Shown: positions 41,838-50,086 of the stretch, piece after piece
Position numbering within the stretch: position 1 is the first letter of the stretch
Layout of the letters: the number at the start of each line of letters is the position of its first letter
DNA from: Archaeoglobi archaeon JdFR-42
GTDB taxonomy: Archaea > Halobacteriota > Archaeoglobi > Archaeoglobales > JdFR-42
Reading direction: 5' to 3'
Length of the DNA: 58,641 bases
Assembly: GCA_002010305.1 (NCBI GenBank)
Contig: MTND01000029.1
Location: 1 to 58,641, forward strand
The notes under the pieces: generated by a model
Databases searched by the model: none
Seen by the model: the letters and a program-made list of their open reading frames with translations, nothing else
What the model was told of the DNA's origin: nothing
Translations under genes and position numbers: made by a program

Positions 41838-43478
41838 TTATTTAGACTGATGCCATTCTTGGTCTCTGAGTACCCGTCTGAGTATTTTCCCTACAGGGGT
41901 CTTTGGCAAATCGTCCCGTATTTCCACGGCTCTCGGGACTTTATATGCGGCGAGTTTATCTTTGCAAAATTTTATAATATCTTTTTCAGTTACCTTACCT
42001 TTGAAATCCTCTCTCAGCACGACAAAAGCTTTAGGAACCTCCCCTCTGTATGTGTCAGGTGAGGACACCACGGCAACCTCTTTTATTGCAGGATGACCGT
42101 AGAGAACGTTTTCCACTTCATCTGGCCATACTTTATACCCGGAGACATTGATCATATCCTTCTTTCTGTCCACGAAATAGAAACACCCTTCCTCGTCCAT
42201 GTAACCAAGATCTCCAGTGTATAGCCACCCATTTCTGATGGCTTTCTCGGTCTCTTCTGGTTTGTTCCAGTAACCTTTCATTATCTGAGGACCTTTTCCG
42301 ATCAGCTCTCCTACTTCGCCGGGTTTAAGTTCTTCTTCTCCGGTGTCTACATCTACTACCTTAACCTCTGTATCCGGTATGGGAATGCCGATCAGTTTCT
42401 CTCTTACCATTCCTAGTGGCGTACAAGTTAGACAGGGACTTGCCTCAGTAAGTCCCCAGGCTTCTATGATGTCCACTCCTGTGACTTCCTTCCAGCGTCT
42501 TTTGACCTCTGGAGGTAAAGGAGCAGCAGCACTGAAACACACCTTAACTGAAGAAAAGTCAGTCTCATCTATCTCAGGATGGTCAAGAAAAGCTATGTAG
42601 GCTGTTGCCACACCGTAAAAGAAAGTAGGCCTGAATTTGTTTACAGCTTTGAGCACTTCTGTCGGATCAAACCGCTCTATAAGGACTATTGTGCCGCCAA
42701 CATATATGTGGGCGTTCATACACCAGTTCATCCCATAAATATGGGATACCGGAAGGAATATGATGGCTACTTCCTGCCCTTCTTTAGCATTCCACCATAC
42801 CATTTCCTGAACCTGATCTACAAGCAAGTTATAGTGGGTGAGCATGGCACCTTTGGGAACCCCTGTGGTCCCACCTGTGTACTGAAGGACGGCCAGATCT
42901 TCTTTGGGATCTATTGGAATGTCAGGGGGATCAGGTAGATGTTTGGAGATTAGCTGGACCATGTCGTGTGTGCCATCAGGAGGATCTGTTTTTCCCGACA
43001 AGGAAAGGAGGGGAGGGAGTAAATCTCCTCTCCCTGTAACAATGATCTCTTCAAGGCTGGTCATTTCTTTAATGTTTTTAACCACAGGGTAGAGCTCATC
43101 AAGGGTTATTATTATTCTGGCTCCAGAGTCATTCACCTGATGTGCAAGCTCCTTTTCCCTATACATTGCGTTGCAGGCCACTACCACTCCACCAGCCATC
43201 ATAGTTCCATAGTATGATACAATAAACTGTGGTATATTTGGGAGATAGATGGCCACTCTGTCTCCTTTCTGAATTCCAAAGTTGTAGAGAGCAGTCGCAA
43301 ACCTTTCTGCGAGTTTATTCAGCTCAGAATATGTATACTCCACACCACGATGGATAATAGCAACTCTATCAGGGAATTTTCTAGCAGAATCCCTCAAATT
43401 CTCATAAAGAGGTTTCACCGGATAATCGATGGAGTGAGGTACGTGGGGTGGATAGAGTTTAAACCACGGTTTTTCCAT
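41838..43478 (-). CDS. AMP-forming acyl-CoA synthetase
   Basis: This 546-residue enzyme has the ANL superfamily motifs: phosphate loop LQYTGGTTGVPKGAMLTH, EAWGLTEASP, LYTGDLGYMDEEGCFYFVDRKKDMINVSGYKVWPDEVENVL and the C-terminal catalytic Lys in PKTPVGKILRR. It activates a carboxylic acid as its CoA thioester with ATP. The motifs fit medium or long-chain fatty acids better than acetate, though the chain length cannot be read. The TauE-like gene follows on the same strand. Confidence 0.92.
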   Translation of the reverse strand: MEKPWFKLYPPHVPHSIDYPVKPLYENLRDSARKFPDRVAIIHRGVEYTYSELNKLAERFATALYNFGIQKGDRVAIYLPNIPQFIVSYYGTMMAGGVVVACNAMYREKELAHQVNDSGARIIITLDELYPVVKNIKEMTSLEEIIVTGRGDLLPPLLSLSGKTDPPDGTHDMVQLISKHLPDPPDIPIDPKEDLAVLQYTGGTTGVPKGAMLTHYNLLVDQVQEMVWWNAKEGQEVAIIFLPVSHIYGMNWCMNAHIYVGGTIVLIERFDPTEVLKAVNKFRPTFFYGVATAYIAFLDHPEIDETDFSSVKVCFSAAAPLPPEVKRRWKEVTGVDIIEAWGLTEASPCLTCTPLGMVREKLIGIPIPDTEVKVVDVDTGEEELKPGEVGELIGKGPQIMKGYWNKPEETEKAIRNGWLYTGDLGYMDEEGCFYFVDRKKDMINVSGYKVWPDEVENVLYGHPAIKEVAVVSSPDTYRGEVPKAFVVLREDFKGKVTEKDIIKFCKDKLAAYKVPRAVEIRDDLPKTPVGKILRRVLRDQEWHQSK

Positions 43479-43634
43479 TCCAATTCCTCCTGATCTTACC
43501 TTATTTTGTCAGCAATGTAGTTCATATATATTGGCTTTGTCAAATTACCTTAACAATCCTTTAAAAGTTTTTTCAGTTTTTCGGTTGATATTGGTGGAGT
43601 TGTAGAAATATGGACTCTCAGGGTTAGATTATTG

Positions 43635-43659
43635 CCCCCTCCTTTGGGTTATCAGGGGG
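43635..43659 (-). terminator. Stem-loop at the end of the corrinoid cap-domain gene
   Basis: CCCCCT (43635-43640) pairs with AGGGGG (43654-43659) over a 13-base loop. The stem overlaps the stop codon of the minus-strand gene, where it could end transcription or stabilise the 3' end. Confidence 0.4.
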
Positions 43660-43954
43660 TATCTAAACCCCACTGACTCTTTAAGAAATTGATTCCGTTA
43701 AGAAATGTATTAAAACTCATCAGGAGCTCAGGAAGAAAATACCGTCTCCGTTCGTACAGATTGATACTTTCTCTGAGTCCATCCACCAGGCTCTCAATAA
43801 TACTGGCTGGATTAATTCCACAATCAAGACATATCTGAAGGCACTGTATCAATCTCTCTTCATCTGATAGAACTACTGCACTTTTCACTTTTTCTTTGAA
43901 CTCAAGCTCTACACCTGATAGTCTACTTTCCAGACTCATGTTTCCGATTTTCAT
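43652..43954 (-). CDS. Stand-alone corrinoid-protein cap domain
   Basis: This 100-residue protein reads like the helical N-terminal (B12-binding-2) cap of MtaC/MttC-type corrinoid proteins: DEERLIQCLQICLDCGINPASIIESLVDGLRESINLYERRRYFLPELLMSFNTFLNGINFL. The usual following cobamide-binding domain with its DxHxxG motif is absent, and none is found in any frame downstream. An AGGTGA site lies six bases ahead of the ATG. It may regulate or bind a corrinoid protein, or be a remnant. It is next to the hydrogenase maturation genes. Confidence 0.72.
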   Translation of the reverse strand: MKIGNMSLESRLSGVELEFKEKVKSAVVLSDEERLIQCLQICLDCGINPASIIESLVDGLRESINLYERRRYFLPELLMSFNTFLNGINFLKSQWGLDTP

Positions 43955-44123
43955 TTAGTCTCACCTGTGTATATATCAAATTCTTATATCTCTAAATATG
44001 ATATATCTTGTTGTGTAAACTGTATCGGAAAAAGTAAGATTTATGGTTTTTCAGGATGAATACGATGTACTGTTAGTTCATCCAGCCTTTTTTACCAGTC
44101 TCATGCATTTTTATATTTACATT

Positions 44124-45230
44124 TTACCTTCTAACTCCTCGACTGGCCCATATACTACATATTCCTTCAAAACTTACCATACATGGGCCTACAGGATTTT
44201 TCGGTGTACATCCCTTCAGGAAAAGAGAGCAATCATCAGGTGTTATCAGTCCTCGAAGTACTTCTCCACACCTACACATCCTTTTTCTCTTATCCTCTTT
44301 TGGTGAAAAACTTTCGAAGACATCCTCATAAACTTTTATGGCGTTAAATTGATCATATTTATCTTTTATATTACCTCCAGACTCCTTTACCACTCCGATA
44401 CCTCTCCATTCCCAGTCTTCTTTTTCGAATACTTCCTTCATAACCATCTGAGACTTCTCGTTCCCTTCGTAGCTTACTGCTCTGGGATATTCATTTAGTA
44501 TTTCCTTCTCCCCTTTTTTTATCATATCAACAAGCATGTAAATGGCGAGCATAACATCATCCGGGTCGAATCCAGCTATAACCTGGGGAACTCTATGTCT
44601 TTTCAGGATGTTTTCATAGGCCTTCACTCCAACGATTGTTGAGACATGTCCTGGATTGATGAATCCATCAATTTTGATCTCTCCGAGAGATGCCAGGTGA
44701 TCCATAGCAGGTAGAAAAAACCTGTGAGACGATAGCACGCTGAAATTTTCGATTCCATCAAGAATTGCAAGGGCTGTAGATGGCATGGTGGTTTCAAACC
44801 CTATCCCGAAATGTACAACGGGTTTTTTATTTTTCTTTGCAATTTCCAGTGCGTCAAATATGCTGTAGACCACCCGGATATCATGTCCCTTGGCTCTGTA
44901 ATAAAAAAGAGATCTACCCTCAAAAGGAACTCGTGCCATATCCCCAAAGGTTGTTAGGGTTATGTCAGTTTCTTGGATCAAGTGAAACACTCGTTGGAGA
45001 TCTGTGTCGGGTATTATGCAGACTGGGCAACCAGGACCACTAATGAGCTTGAGATTATCCGGCATCAGGCTTCTCAGATTAAAACGGGTGATAGTATCTT
45101 CGTGAGTCCCACAGAGATGCATTATTCGTATTTCATCTTCATTTTCCATCTCTTTTCGAATCTTGGATGCTACTCCCTTTATTCTATCTCTGAGGGGTAT
45201 GGTCACAGGGACTTTATTAATTCCTTCCAT
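44124..45230 (-). CDS. hypD: Hydrogenase maturation factor HypD
   Basis: This 368-residue iron-sulfur protein matches HypD: RIMHLCGTHEDTI, LISGPGCPVCI, TTFGDMARVP, HFGIGFETTMPSTA, FINPGHVSTIVG, and the C-terminal cluster Cys RKRMCRCGEVLRG, DCSLFLKGCTPKNPVGPCMVS. With HypC it assembles the Fe(CN)2CO unit of [NiFe] hydrogenase. It overlaps hypC by 28 bases. Confidence 0.97.
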   Translation of the reverse strand: MEGINKVPVTIPLRDRIKGVASKIRKEMENEDEIRIMHLCGTHEDTITRFNLRSLMPDNLKLISGPGCPVCIIPDTDLQRVFHLIQETDITLTTFGDMARVPFEGRSLFYYRAKGHDIRVVYSIFDALEIAKKNKKPVVHFGIGFETTMPSTALAILDGIENFSVLSSHRFFLPAMDHLASLGEIKIDGFINPGHVSTIVGVKAYENILKRHRVPQVIAGFDPDDVMLAIYMLVDMIKKGEKEILNEYPRAVSYEGNEKSQMVMKEVFEKEDWEWRGIGVVKESGGNIKDKYDQFNAIKVYEDVFESFSPKEDKRKRMCRCGEVLRGLITPDDCSLFLKGCTPKNPVGPCMVSFEGICSIWASRGVRR

Positions 45231-45421
45231 ATTTCCTCCATCTGTCTTGCCTCATCTTCATTCACTTTTTGAATTGCAAATCCAACGTGAACGAGAACGT
45301 ACTCCCCAACCTTCAATTCATCGACAAGATCTATCCTGACTTTTCTCTTGGTTCCACCAAAATTGGCTACTGCGTAAGGATACTCGATTTTTTCTACTCT
45401 TCCCGGAAAAGCAAGGCACAT
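45203..45421 (-). CDS. hypC: Hydrogenase maturation chaperone HypC
   Basis: This 72-residue protein begins M-C-L-A-F-P, with the essential N-terminal Cys2, and has GGTKRKVRIDLVDELKVGEYVLVHVGFAIQKVNEDEA. HypC carries iron between HypD and the large subunit. A GAGGG site precedes the ATG. It overlaps hypD, and the pair is divergent from hypF-hypE. Confidence 0.96.
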   Translation of the reverse strand: MCLAFPGRVEKIEYPYAVANFGGTKRKVRIDLVDELKVGEYVLVHVGFAIQKVNEDEARQMEEIWKELIKSL

Positions 45422-45510
45422 ATAATCCCTCCAGTGTATTTTTCATCGTCATCATGGTAATCTTCATCTGATTCAGAATCAACCGTCCATATAATTTGTG
45501 ATGCAGACAT
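45394..45510 (-). CDS. Possible acidic micro-protein leading into hypC
   Basis: A 38-codon frame from ATG 45510 encodes MSASQIIWTVDSESDED followed by an Asp/His-rich DYHDDDEKY stretch and a short hydrophobic end. AGGAGTG lies a few bases ahead of the ATG. The frame overlaps the first 28 bases of hypC in another phase. It might be a metal-binding small protein or a leader coupling hypC translation; it could also be chance. Confidence 0.3.
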   Translation of the reverse strand: MSASQIIWTVDSESDEDYHDDDEKYTGGIICALLFREE

Positions 45511-45599
45511 ACCCACTCCTGTTGTAAAACTACTCTCGAACACATATATTTATCTTCGATAATCATTATATATCCCTTACCCATTATATAGGTTTTCAG

Positions 45600-47897
45600 A
45601 TGTATAAGCTAACTGTTACAGGCACTGTTCAGGGTGTGGGTTTTAGACCATTTGTTTACAGAGTTTCTAAAGCTCTCTCCTTGAGAGGATATGTCAGAAA
45701 TACAGGAAATGGGTCAGTTGAGATACTCATCGACAAAAATCCTGAAAAACTGATCAGTGTGATGAAAAAGGAATGCCCTCCGTTTGCACATATAGAAAAG
45801 ATAAAGGTGGAAAAAATAAACAGGAATCCACCTGAGGATTTTTTTATATGGAAAAGTACTGAAGGGACCGGGGAAATTTCTTTACCCCCTCCGGATATTG
45901 CAATCTGTGATAACTGCTTAGAAGAACTTTTTGACAGTAGAGACAGAAGATTTTCATACCCTTTTATCTCCTGTACTAATTGTGGTCCGAGATTTTCAGT
46001 TACCAAACAGCTTCCTTTTGATAGAGCAAATACGTCTTTTAGTGAATTTCCACTGTGTGAAGAGTGCACCTTTGAGTATCAAGAGATGACAGACAGAAGA
46101 TACTATGCACAATCCATCGCCTGTGGTGAATGTGGACCAGACTATATGATTTTGGGAAGGAACGAAAGAGGGATTAAAGCTATACAAAAAGTTGCGAGAT
46201 TTATAGATTCTGGAAAAATAGTAGCGATAAAGGGGTATGGGGGATACCACATAGCATGTCTTGTAGACAGATCAGTTGTAGAACGATTACGAGAAATGCT
46301 GAAAAGGCCCCAGCAACCTTTTGCAGTAATGGTGAGAGATATTGAAAAAGCCAAGCAGATTGCAGAAATTGATGAGTTAAACGCTAAAGAGATACAAAGC
46401 TTTATAAGGCCCATTATGGTTGTGAAAAAGCGACAGGGAGTTGATTTTAGCGCTGTTGCCCCCGGATTGGATACTATTGGCATCATACTCCCCTATGCTC
46501 CACTACACCACCTTCTGTATCACTTTCTCCATGCAGATGTTGTGGTTATGACCTCTGCCAACATGCCAGGAGAACCGATGTATATAGATGAAAAGGTCTC
46601 CAGACTCCCGGTGGATGCGATCCTATCTCACAATCTTGAGATCGTAAACAGAGTAGATGATTCTGTAATAAAAATTGTAAATGAACGAAGACTTATAATT
46701 CGGAGATCCAGAGGATTTGTCCCCTCTTCCCTCAATGTAGACTTAGATATAAAAGCCATTGCTGTTGGAGCAGAGCTTTATAACTCCATTACGGCTATTA
46801 AAAATAAGAAAGCTGTCATCTCTCAGTATATCGGAAATACTGGGAATTATAGAACCTTTAAAGAGTTTTTTATGAAGGCTGTAGACCATCTGATGTCCTT
46901 AATCCGCGTGGACAATCTCGATGTGATCTTTTCAGACTTTCATCCACAGTATAATACATCTATTTTTGCAGAAAAATATTCTAAGAAGATGGATTGCAAA
47001 CTTGTGAAAGTACAACATCATTTCGCTCATGCCATGTCTGTTATGGCGGAGAAGGAAATGGAACGAGCCATCGCAATTGCTGTGGATGGTGCCGGGTATG
47101 GATTTGATGGGAATTCCTGGGGTGGAGAAGTCCTCTTGCTGGATTTTGAGAATGGAGATTTCAGAAGACTCGGTCACATTGAAGGAATACAACTCATTGG
47201 AGGAGATCTCGCTACAAGGTTCCCTCTTAGAATACTTTTCTCAATAATATATGGGAAAACAAAGTCCTGGGATGTTCTTGAACCTTATGAGACATATCTG
47301 AGGGCAGGCGAGTCCTTTGATATATTTTCAGCACAGATGGATAAGCATGTTGCAACCCCCATCGCCACATCTGCAGGAAGGTATATGGATGCGATATCAG
47401 CAATGTTGGAACTCTGCTTTGAGAGAACATACGAAGGAGAACCCGCAATGAAACTGGAAGCCATTGCAAAGAATTCAGAATCATATTATAAACCAGATAT
47501 AAAAACACGTAAAGAAATCTCTCGGTTCTCTTCACCTTGTGTAGAGGAAGATTTGAGGATGGAAGATGGCAGGGTAAAAATTCTTGAGGTATCTGGAGTC
47601 ATCTGTGACTCTCTAGAGAGATACCTCGCAGGAGAACCGAAAGGAGAGCTGGCCTTTCAGATGATCGATTATCTTGCTAAAGGACTGGGGGAAATAGCCA
47701 CAAAAATGGCAAGGAAATATTGTGCTGACATTGTTATGAGTGGGGGTGTTGTCTATAATTCATATTTTACAGAAATTATTGAAAGGTTATCTGAAGAGGA
47801 TGGAATTAGTGTTTTCACACCAGAGCAGGTACCATGTGGAGATAATGGAATAAGTTTTGGGCAAATATATTCTGGAAAGTACTTGGAGAGGATGTAA
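45600..47897 (+). CDS. hypF: Hydrogenase maturation carbamoyltransferase HypF
   Basis: This 765-residue protein has the HypF order: acylphosphatase domain (GTVQGVGFRPFVYRV, near 8-22), two zinc-finger segments (CDNCLEELF...CTNCGPRF and CEECTFEYQ...CGECGPDY), a YrdC-like domain (IKGYGGYHIACL, RPQQPFAVMVRD, TSANMPGEP) and a C-terminal Kae1-like domain (VQHHFAHAMSVMAE, AVDGAGYGFDG, MSGGVVYNSYF). It makes the carbamoyl group that becomes the active-site cyanide. A TATA box at 45564-45575 predicts an almost leaderless start. hypE follows directly. Confidence 0.97.
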   Translation: MYKLTVTGTVQGVGFRPFVYRVSKALSLRGYVRNTGNGSVEILIDKNPEKLISVMKKECPPFAHIEKIKVEKINRNPPEDFFIWKSTEGTGEISLPPPDIAICDNCLEELFDSRDRRFSYPFISCTNCGPRFSVTKQLPFDRANTSFSEFPLCEECTFEYQEMTDRRYYAQSIACGECGPDYMILGRNERGIKAIQKVARFIDSGKIVAIKGYGGYHIACLVDRSVVERLREMLKRPQQPFAVMVRDIEKAKQIAEIDELNAKEIQSFIRPIMVVKKRQGVDFSAVAPGLDTIGIILPYAPLHHLLYHFLHADVVVMTSANMPGEPMYIDEKVSRLPVDAILSHNLEIVNRVDDSVIKIVNERRLIIRRSRGFVPSSLNVDLDIKAIAVGAELYNSITAIKNKKAVISQYIGNTGNYRTFKEFFMKAVDHLMSLIRVDNLDVIFSDFHPQYNTSIFAEKYSKKMDCKLVKVQHHFAHAMSVMAEKEMERAIAIAVDGAGYGFDGNSWGGEVLLLDFENGDFRRLGHIEGIQLIGGDLATRFPLRILFSIIYGKTKSWDVLEPYETYLRAGESFDIFSAQMDKHVATPIATSAGRYMDAISAMLELCFERTYEGEPAMKLEAIAKNSESYYKPDIKTRKEISRFSSPCVEEDLRMEDGRVKILEVSGVICDSLERYLAGEPKGELAFQMIDYLAKGLGEIATKMARKYCADIVMSGGVVYNSYFTEIIERLSEEDGISVFTPEQVPCGDNGISFGQIYSGKYLERM

Positions 47898-48938
47898 ATG
47901 AAGATGATACGAATAGAGGATGGTGCTGGTGGTAAATACATGGGAGAATTTCTTAAAAAATATGTGATTCCAAAATTTAATGCAAAGGTTGGAGAGATAT
48001 CTCTTTCTGATATGGAAGATTCATCCGATATCAGCTCAGAGATGGTTTTCACTACAGATACATATGTGGTTGATCCGCCAGTATTTCCTGGTGGGAGTAT
48101 AGGCAGTTTGGCCGTGTGTGGGACAGCTAACGATCTTGCAGTTATGGGAGCAAAACCAGCCTACATGTCTCTTTCTCTGGTGATTCAGGAAGGATTCCCT
48201 TTGGACACCTTTGAACAGGTACTCGACCATCTGAAGCAATGGACAGATGTAGTGGATATTAAAGTAATTACCGGAGATACCAAGGTGGTGAATTCAGGTA
48301 TCGGTATTGCCATCAACACTAGTGGTATCGGAGTTAGAAACCCCCATCTGGAAGAGAATCTCAAAGTGCTGAGAGAATTCAGAGAATATCCCTTCCAGTG
48401 GATCAGAGATAGGGGGCTTTCGGAAGGAGAATCCATCATAATAACAGGAAACATAGCTGAGCATGGAGTTACTATAATGAAAAGCAGAGACGAACTGGGA
48501 TTTGAAATAGATGTGAAATCAGATGTTTTTCCTGTATGGCTTTTTGTGAAAGACATCTTGGATGTTGGGGGGATTACTGCAATGAAAGACCCCACAAGAG
48601 GTGGGATTGCAGGAGTTCTTAACGAGATAGCGGAAAAAAGTAGAGTTGGAATGCTAATTCATGAGGAGATGATCCCTATCAGGGAAGATGTGAAAGGATT
48701 TTGTGAAGTACTGGGTCTTGACCCATTAACCATGGCCAACGAAGGAATTGTTGTGATGGGGGTAGTAGAAGAACTGGCAGAAGATGTGATCAGGGCTCTT
48801 AAAAAGACTGGCCAAAAGAATGCGACCATAATTGGTAAAACAACTTCTGATTTTGAGGAAGTTGTAATGGAAACTTCAGCGGGAACCACCAGAGTAATTC
48901 CACCACCTACATCAGATCCTATACCACGAGTGTGCTAA
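47898..48938 (+). CDS. hypE: Hydrogenase maturation dehydratase HypE
   Basis: This 346-residue enzyme belongs to the PurM-like family. It has EDGAGGKYMGEFLKKYV, FTTDTYVVDPPVFPGGSIGSLAVCGTANDLAVMGA, KDPTRGGIAGVLNEIA, and the C-terminal PIPRVC, where the last residue, Cys346, takes the carbamoyl group and is dehydrated to cyanide. It starts directly after the hypF stop. Confidence 0.97.
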   Translation: MKMIRIEDGAGGKYMGEFLKKYVIPKFNAKVGEISLSDMEDSSDISSEMVFTTDTYVVDPPVFPGGSIGSLAVCGTANDLAVMGAKPAYMSLSLVIQEGFPLDTFEQVLDHLKQWTDVVDIKVITGDTKVVNSGIGIAINTSGIGVRNPHLEENLKVLREFREYPFQWIRDRGLSEGESIIITGNIAEHGVTIMKSRDELGFEIDVKSDVFPVWLFVKDILDVGGITAMKDPTRGGIAGVLNEIAEKSRVGMLIHEEMIPIREDVKGFCEVLGLDPLTMANEGIVVMGVVEELAEDVIRALKKTGQKNATIIGKTTSDFEEVVMETSAGTTRVIPPPTSDPIPRVC

Positions 48939-48991
48939 GCCGGTTCATTTTGCTATTCATTTTAAAAATAGATTTATAGGGAATTTCTTTT

Positions 48992-49033
48992 GGAGTTAAT
49001 GTATTTTTACACTTTTTTGAGCTTTTTAACTCC
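48992..49033. repeat. Inverted repeat upstream of the hydrogenase genes
   Basis: GGAGTTAA (48992-48999) and TTAACTCC (49026-49033) are perfect complements 26 bases apart, inside the 214-base space between hypE and the small-subunit gene. The loop and downstream flank are T-rich, so it may end the hypFE message, or the two arms may be operator half-sites. A TATA-like TTTTTATAC lies at 49095-49103. Confidence 0.4.
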
Positions 49034-49152
49034 TTTCAATTGTTTTCTAAACTAACTCTAAATTTTTCTCATTTAAACGTGTTGGTGGAAAAATTTTTAT
49101 ACTCTTTATTTCACATATATAATCATTTCTTTTAGAAGAGGGAGGAGGATAA

Positions 49153-50076
49153 ATGGTAAATGTAGTTTGGATGCAGGGGGCTACAGATAATGGATGCCTG
49201 GTCTCTTTTTTGAATGCACAGCAACCAGATGTATATCAGGCGATAGAGAAACTGGGTGTTGAGATAAGCTATCAGAATACTATAAATCCTTCCAGTGGTA
49301 AGGACGCTATCGAAACTTTAGAGAGATTCATAACAGGCAAAGATCAATTGGATGTACTAATTGTTGAGGGAGCTATTCCAAGAGGACCAAATGGTACAGG
49401 TATGGCGTGCTTTATAGGGCCTCGGAGCTTTGCTCAGTGGGTCTCTGAACTTGCACCGATCTCAGAATATGTTCTGGCTGTTGGAACCTGTGCCGCTTTT
49501 GGAAACATACCGGCTGCTGAACCTAACCCTACTGATGCAACCGGTTTGCAATGGCATAAAAAAGAATTTGGTGGCTTTTTAGGTAAGGATTTCAGGTCAA
49601 AAGCAGGTCTACCAGTAATAAACATATCCGGATGTCCGGCTCATCCAGACTGGGTTATGCAAACTCTTGTGGCAGTCCTCCTGGGTAAAAAGGTGGAACT
49701 GGATGCATATAATCGTCCTAATGATTTCTTTGGAGAAGATATAACGGTTCATGACGGTTGCTCTCGAAATGATTACTTCTCCTTTAAGGTTGCTGCAGAG
49801 AAGTTCGGGGATAAAGGGTGTCTATACAGGAACTTGGGATGTGCTGGGCCCCATACAAACAGTGATTGCAATAATCGGACTCTATGGAATCGCCAGAGTA
49901 GTCTTACCAGATGTGGTATACCCTGCCATGGGTGCACTAATCCTGACTTTCCTGAGGCCTATATGCCGTTTTTCCAGCGACGTAGAGAAGTTGGAGATGG
50001 ATGGAAGGTTGTACCTTACATAATCGGTGCAGGATTCATGAAACTTGCCAAGCCGTCAAGGCTCAAGAATGAATGA
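49153..50076 (+). CDS. [NiFe] hydrogenase small subunit, cytoplasmic, with Asp in the proximal cluster site
   Basis: This 307-residue iron-sulfur subunit starts directly at VVWMQG with no Tat signal, so it should stay in the cytoplasm. Cluster ligands can be followed along the chain. The proximal site has D12-N-G-C15 where CxxC is expected, then C113 (VGTCAAFG) and C161 (SGCPAHP). The distal site has H200, C203, C223 and C230. The medial site has C239, C258 and C261. C223-C230 is one residue longer than usual. The first proximal ligand is thus Asp in place of Cys. A strong GGAGGAGGAT site precedes the ATG. The large subunit follows 10 bases later. The hydrogenase subgroup cannot be fixed by eye. 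Confidence 0.92.
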   Translation: MVNVVWMQGATDNGCLVSFLNAQQPDVYQAIEKLGVEISYQNTINPSSGKDAIETLERFITGKDQLDVLIVEGAIPRGPNGTGMACFIGPRSFAQWVSELAPISEYVLAVGTCAAFGNIPAAEPNPTDATGLQWHKKEFGGFLGKDFRSKAGLPVINISGCPAHPDWVMQTLVAVLLGKKVELDAYNRPNDFFGEDITVHDGCSRNDYFSFKVAAEKFGDKGCLYRNLGCAGPHTNSDCNNRTLWNRQSSLTRCGIPCHGCTNPDFPEAYMPFFQRRREVGDGWKVVPYIIGAGFMKLAKPSRLKNE

Positions 50077-50086
50077 GGTGAAAATA

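Noticed and set aside
41662-41850. Plus-strand frame over the TauE region
   Set aside because: It is the shadow of the upstream part of the permease, whose minus-strand translation contains the conserved glycine motif.
43635-43659. Mobile-element end suggested by the C-rich/G-rich pair
   Set aside because: No transposase, target duplication or second end was found; a 3' stem-loop explains it better.
45318-45584. 88-codon minus-strand frame over hypC
   Set aside because: It mostly overlaps hypC in another phase and its translation looks random; only the shorter acidic frame has a ribosome site.
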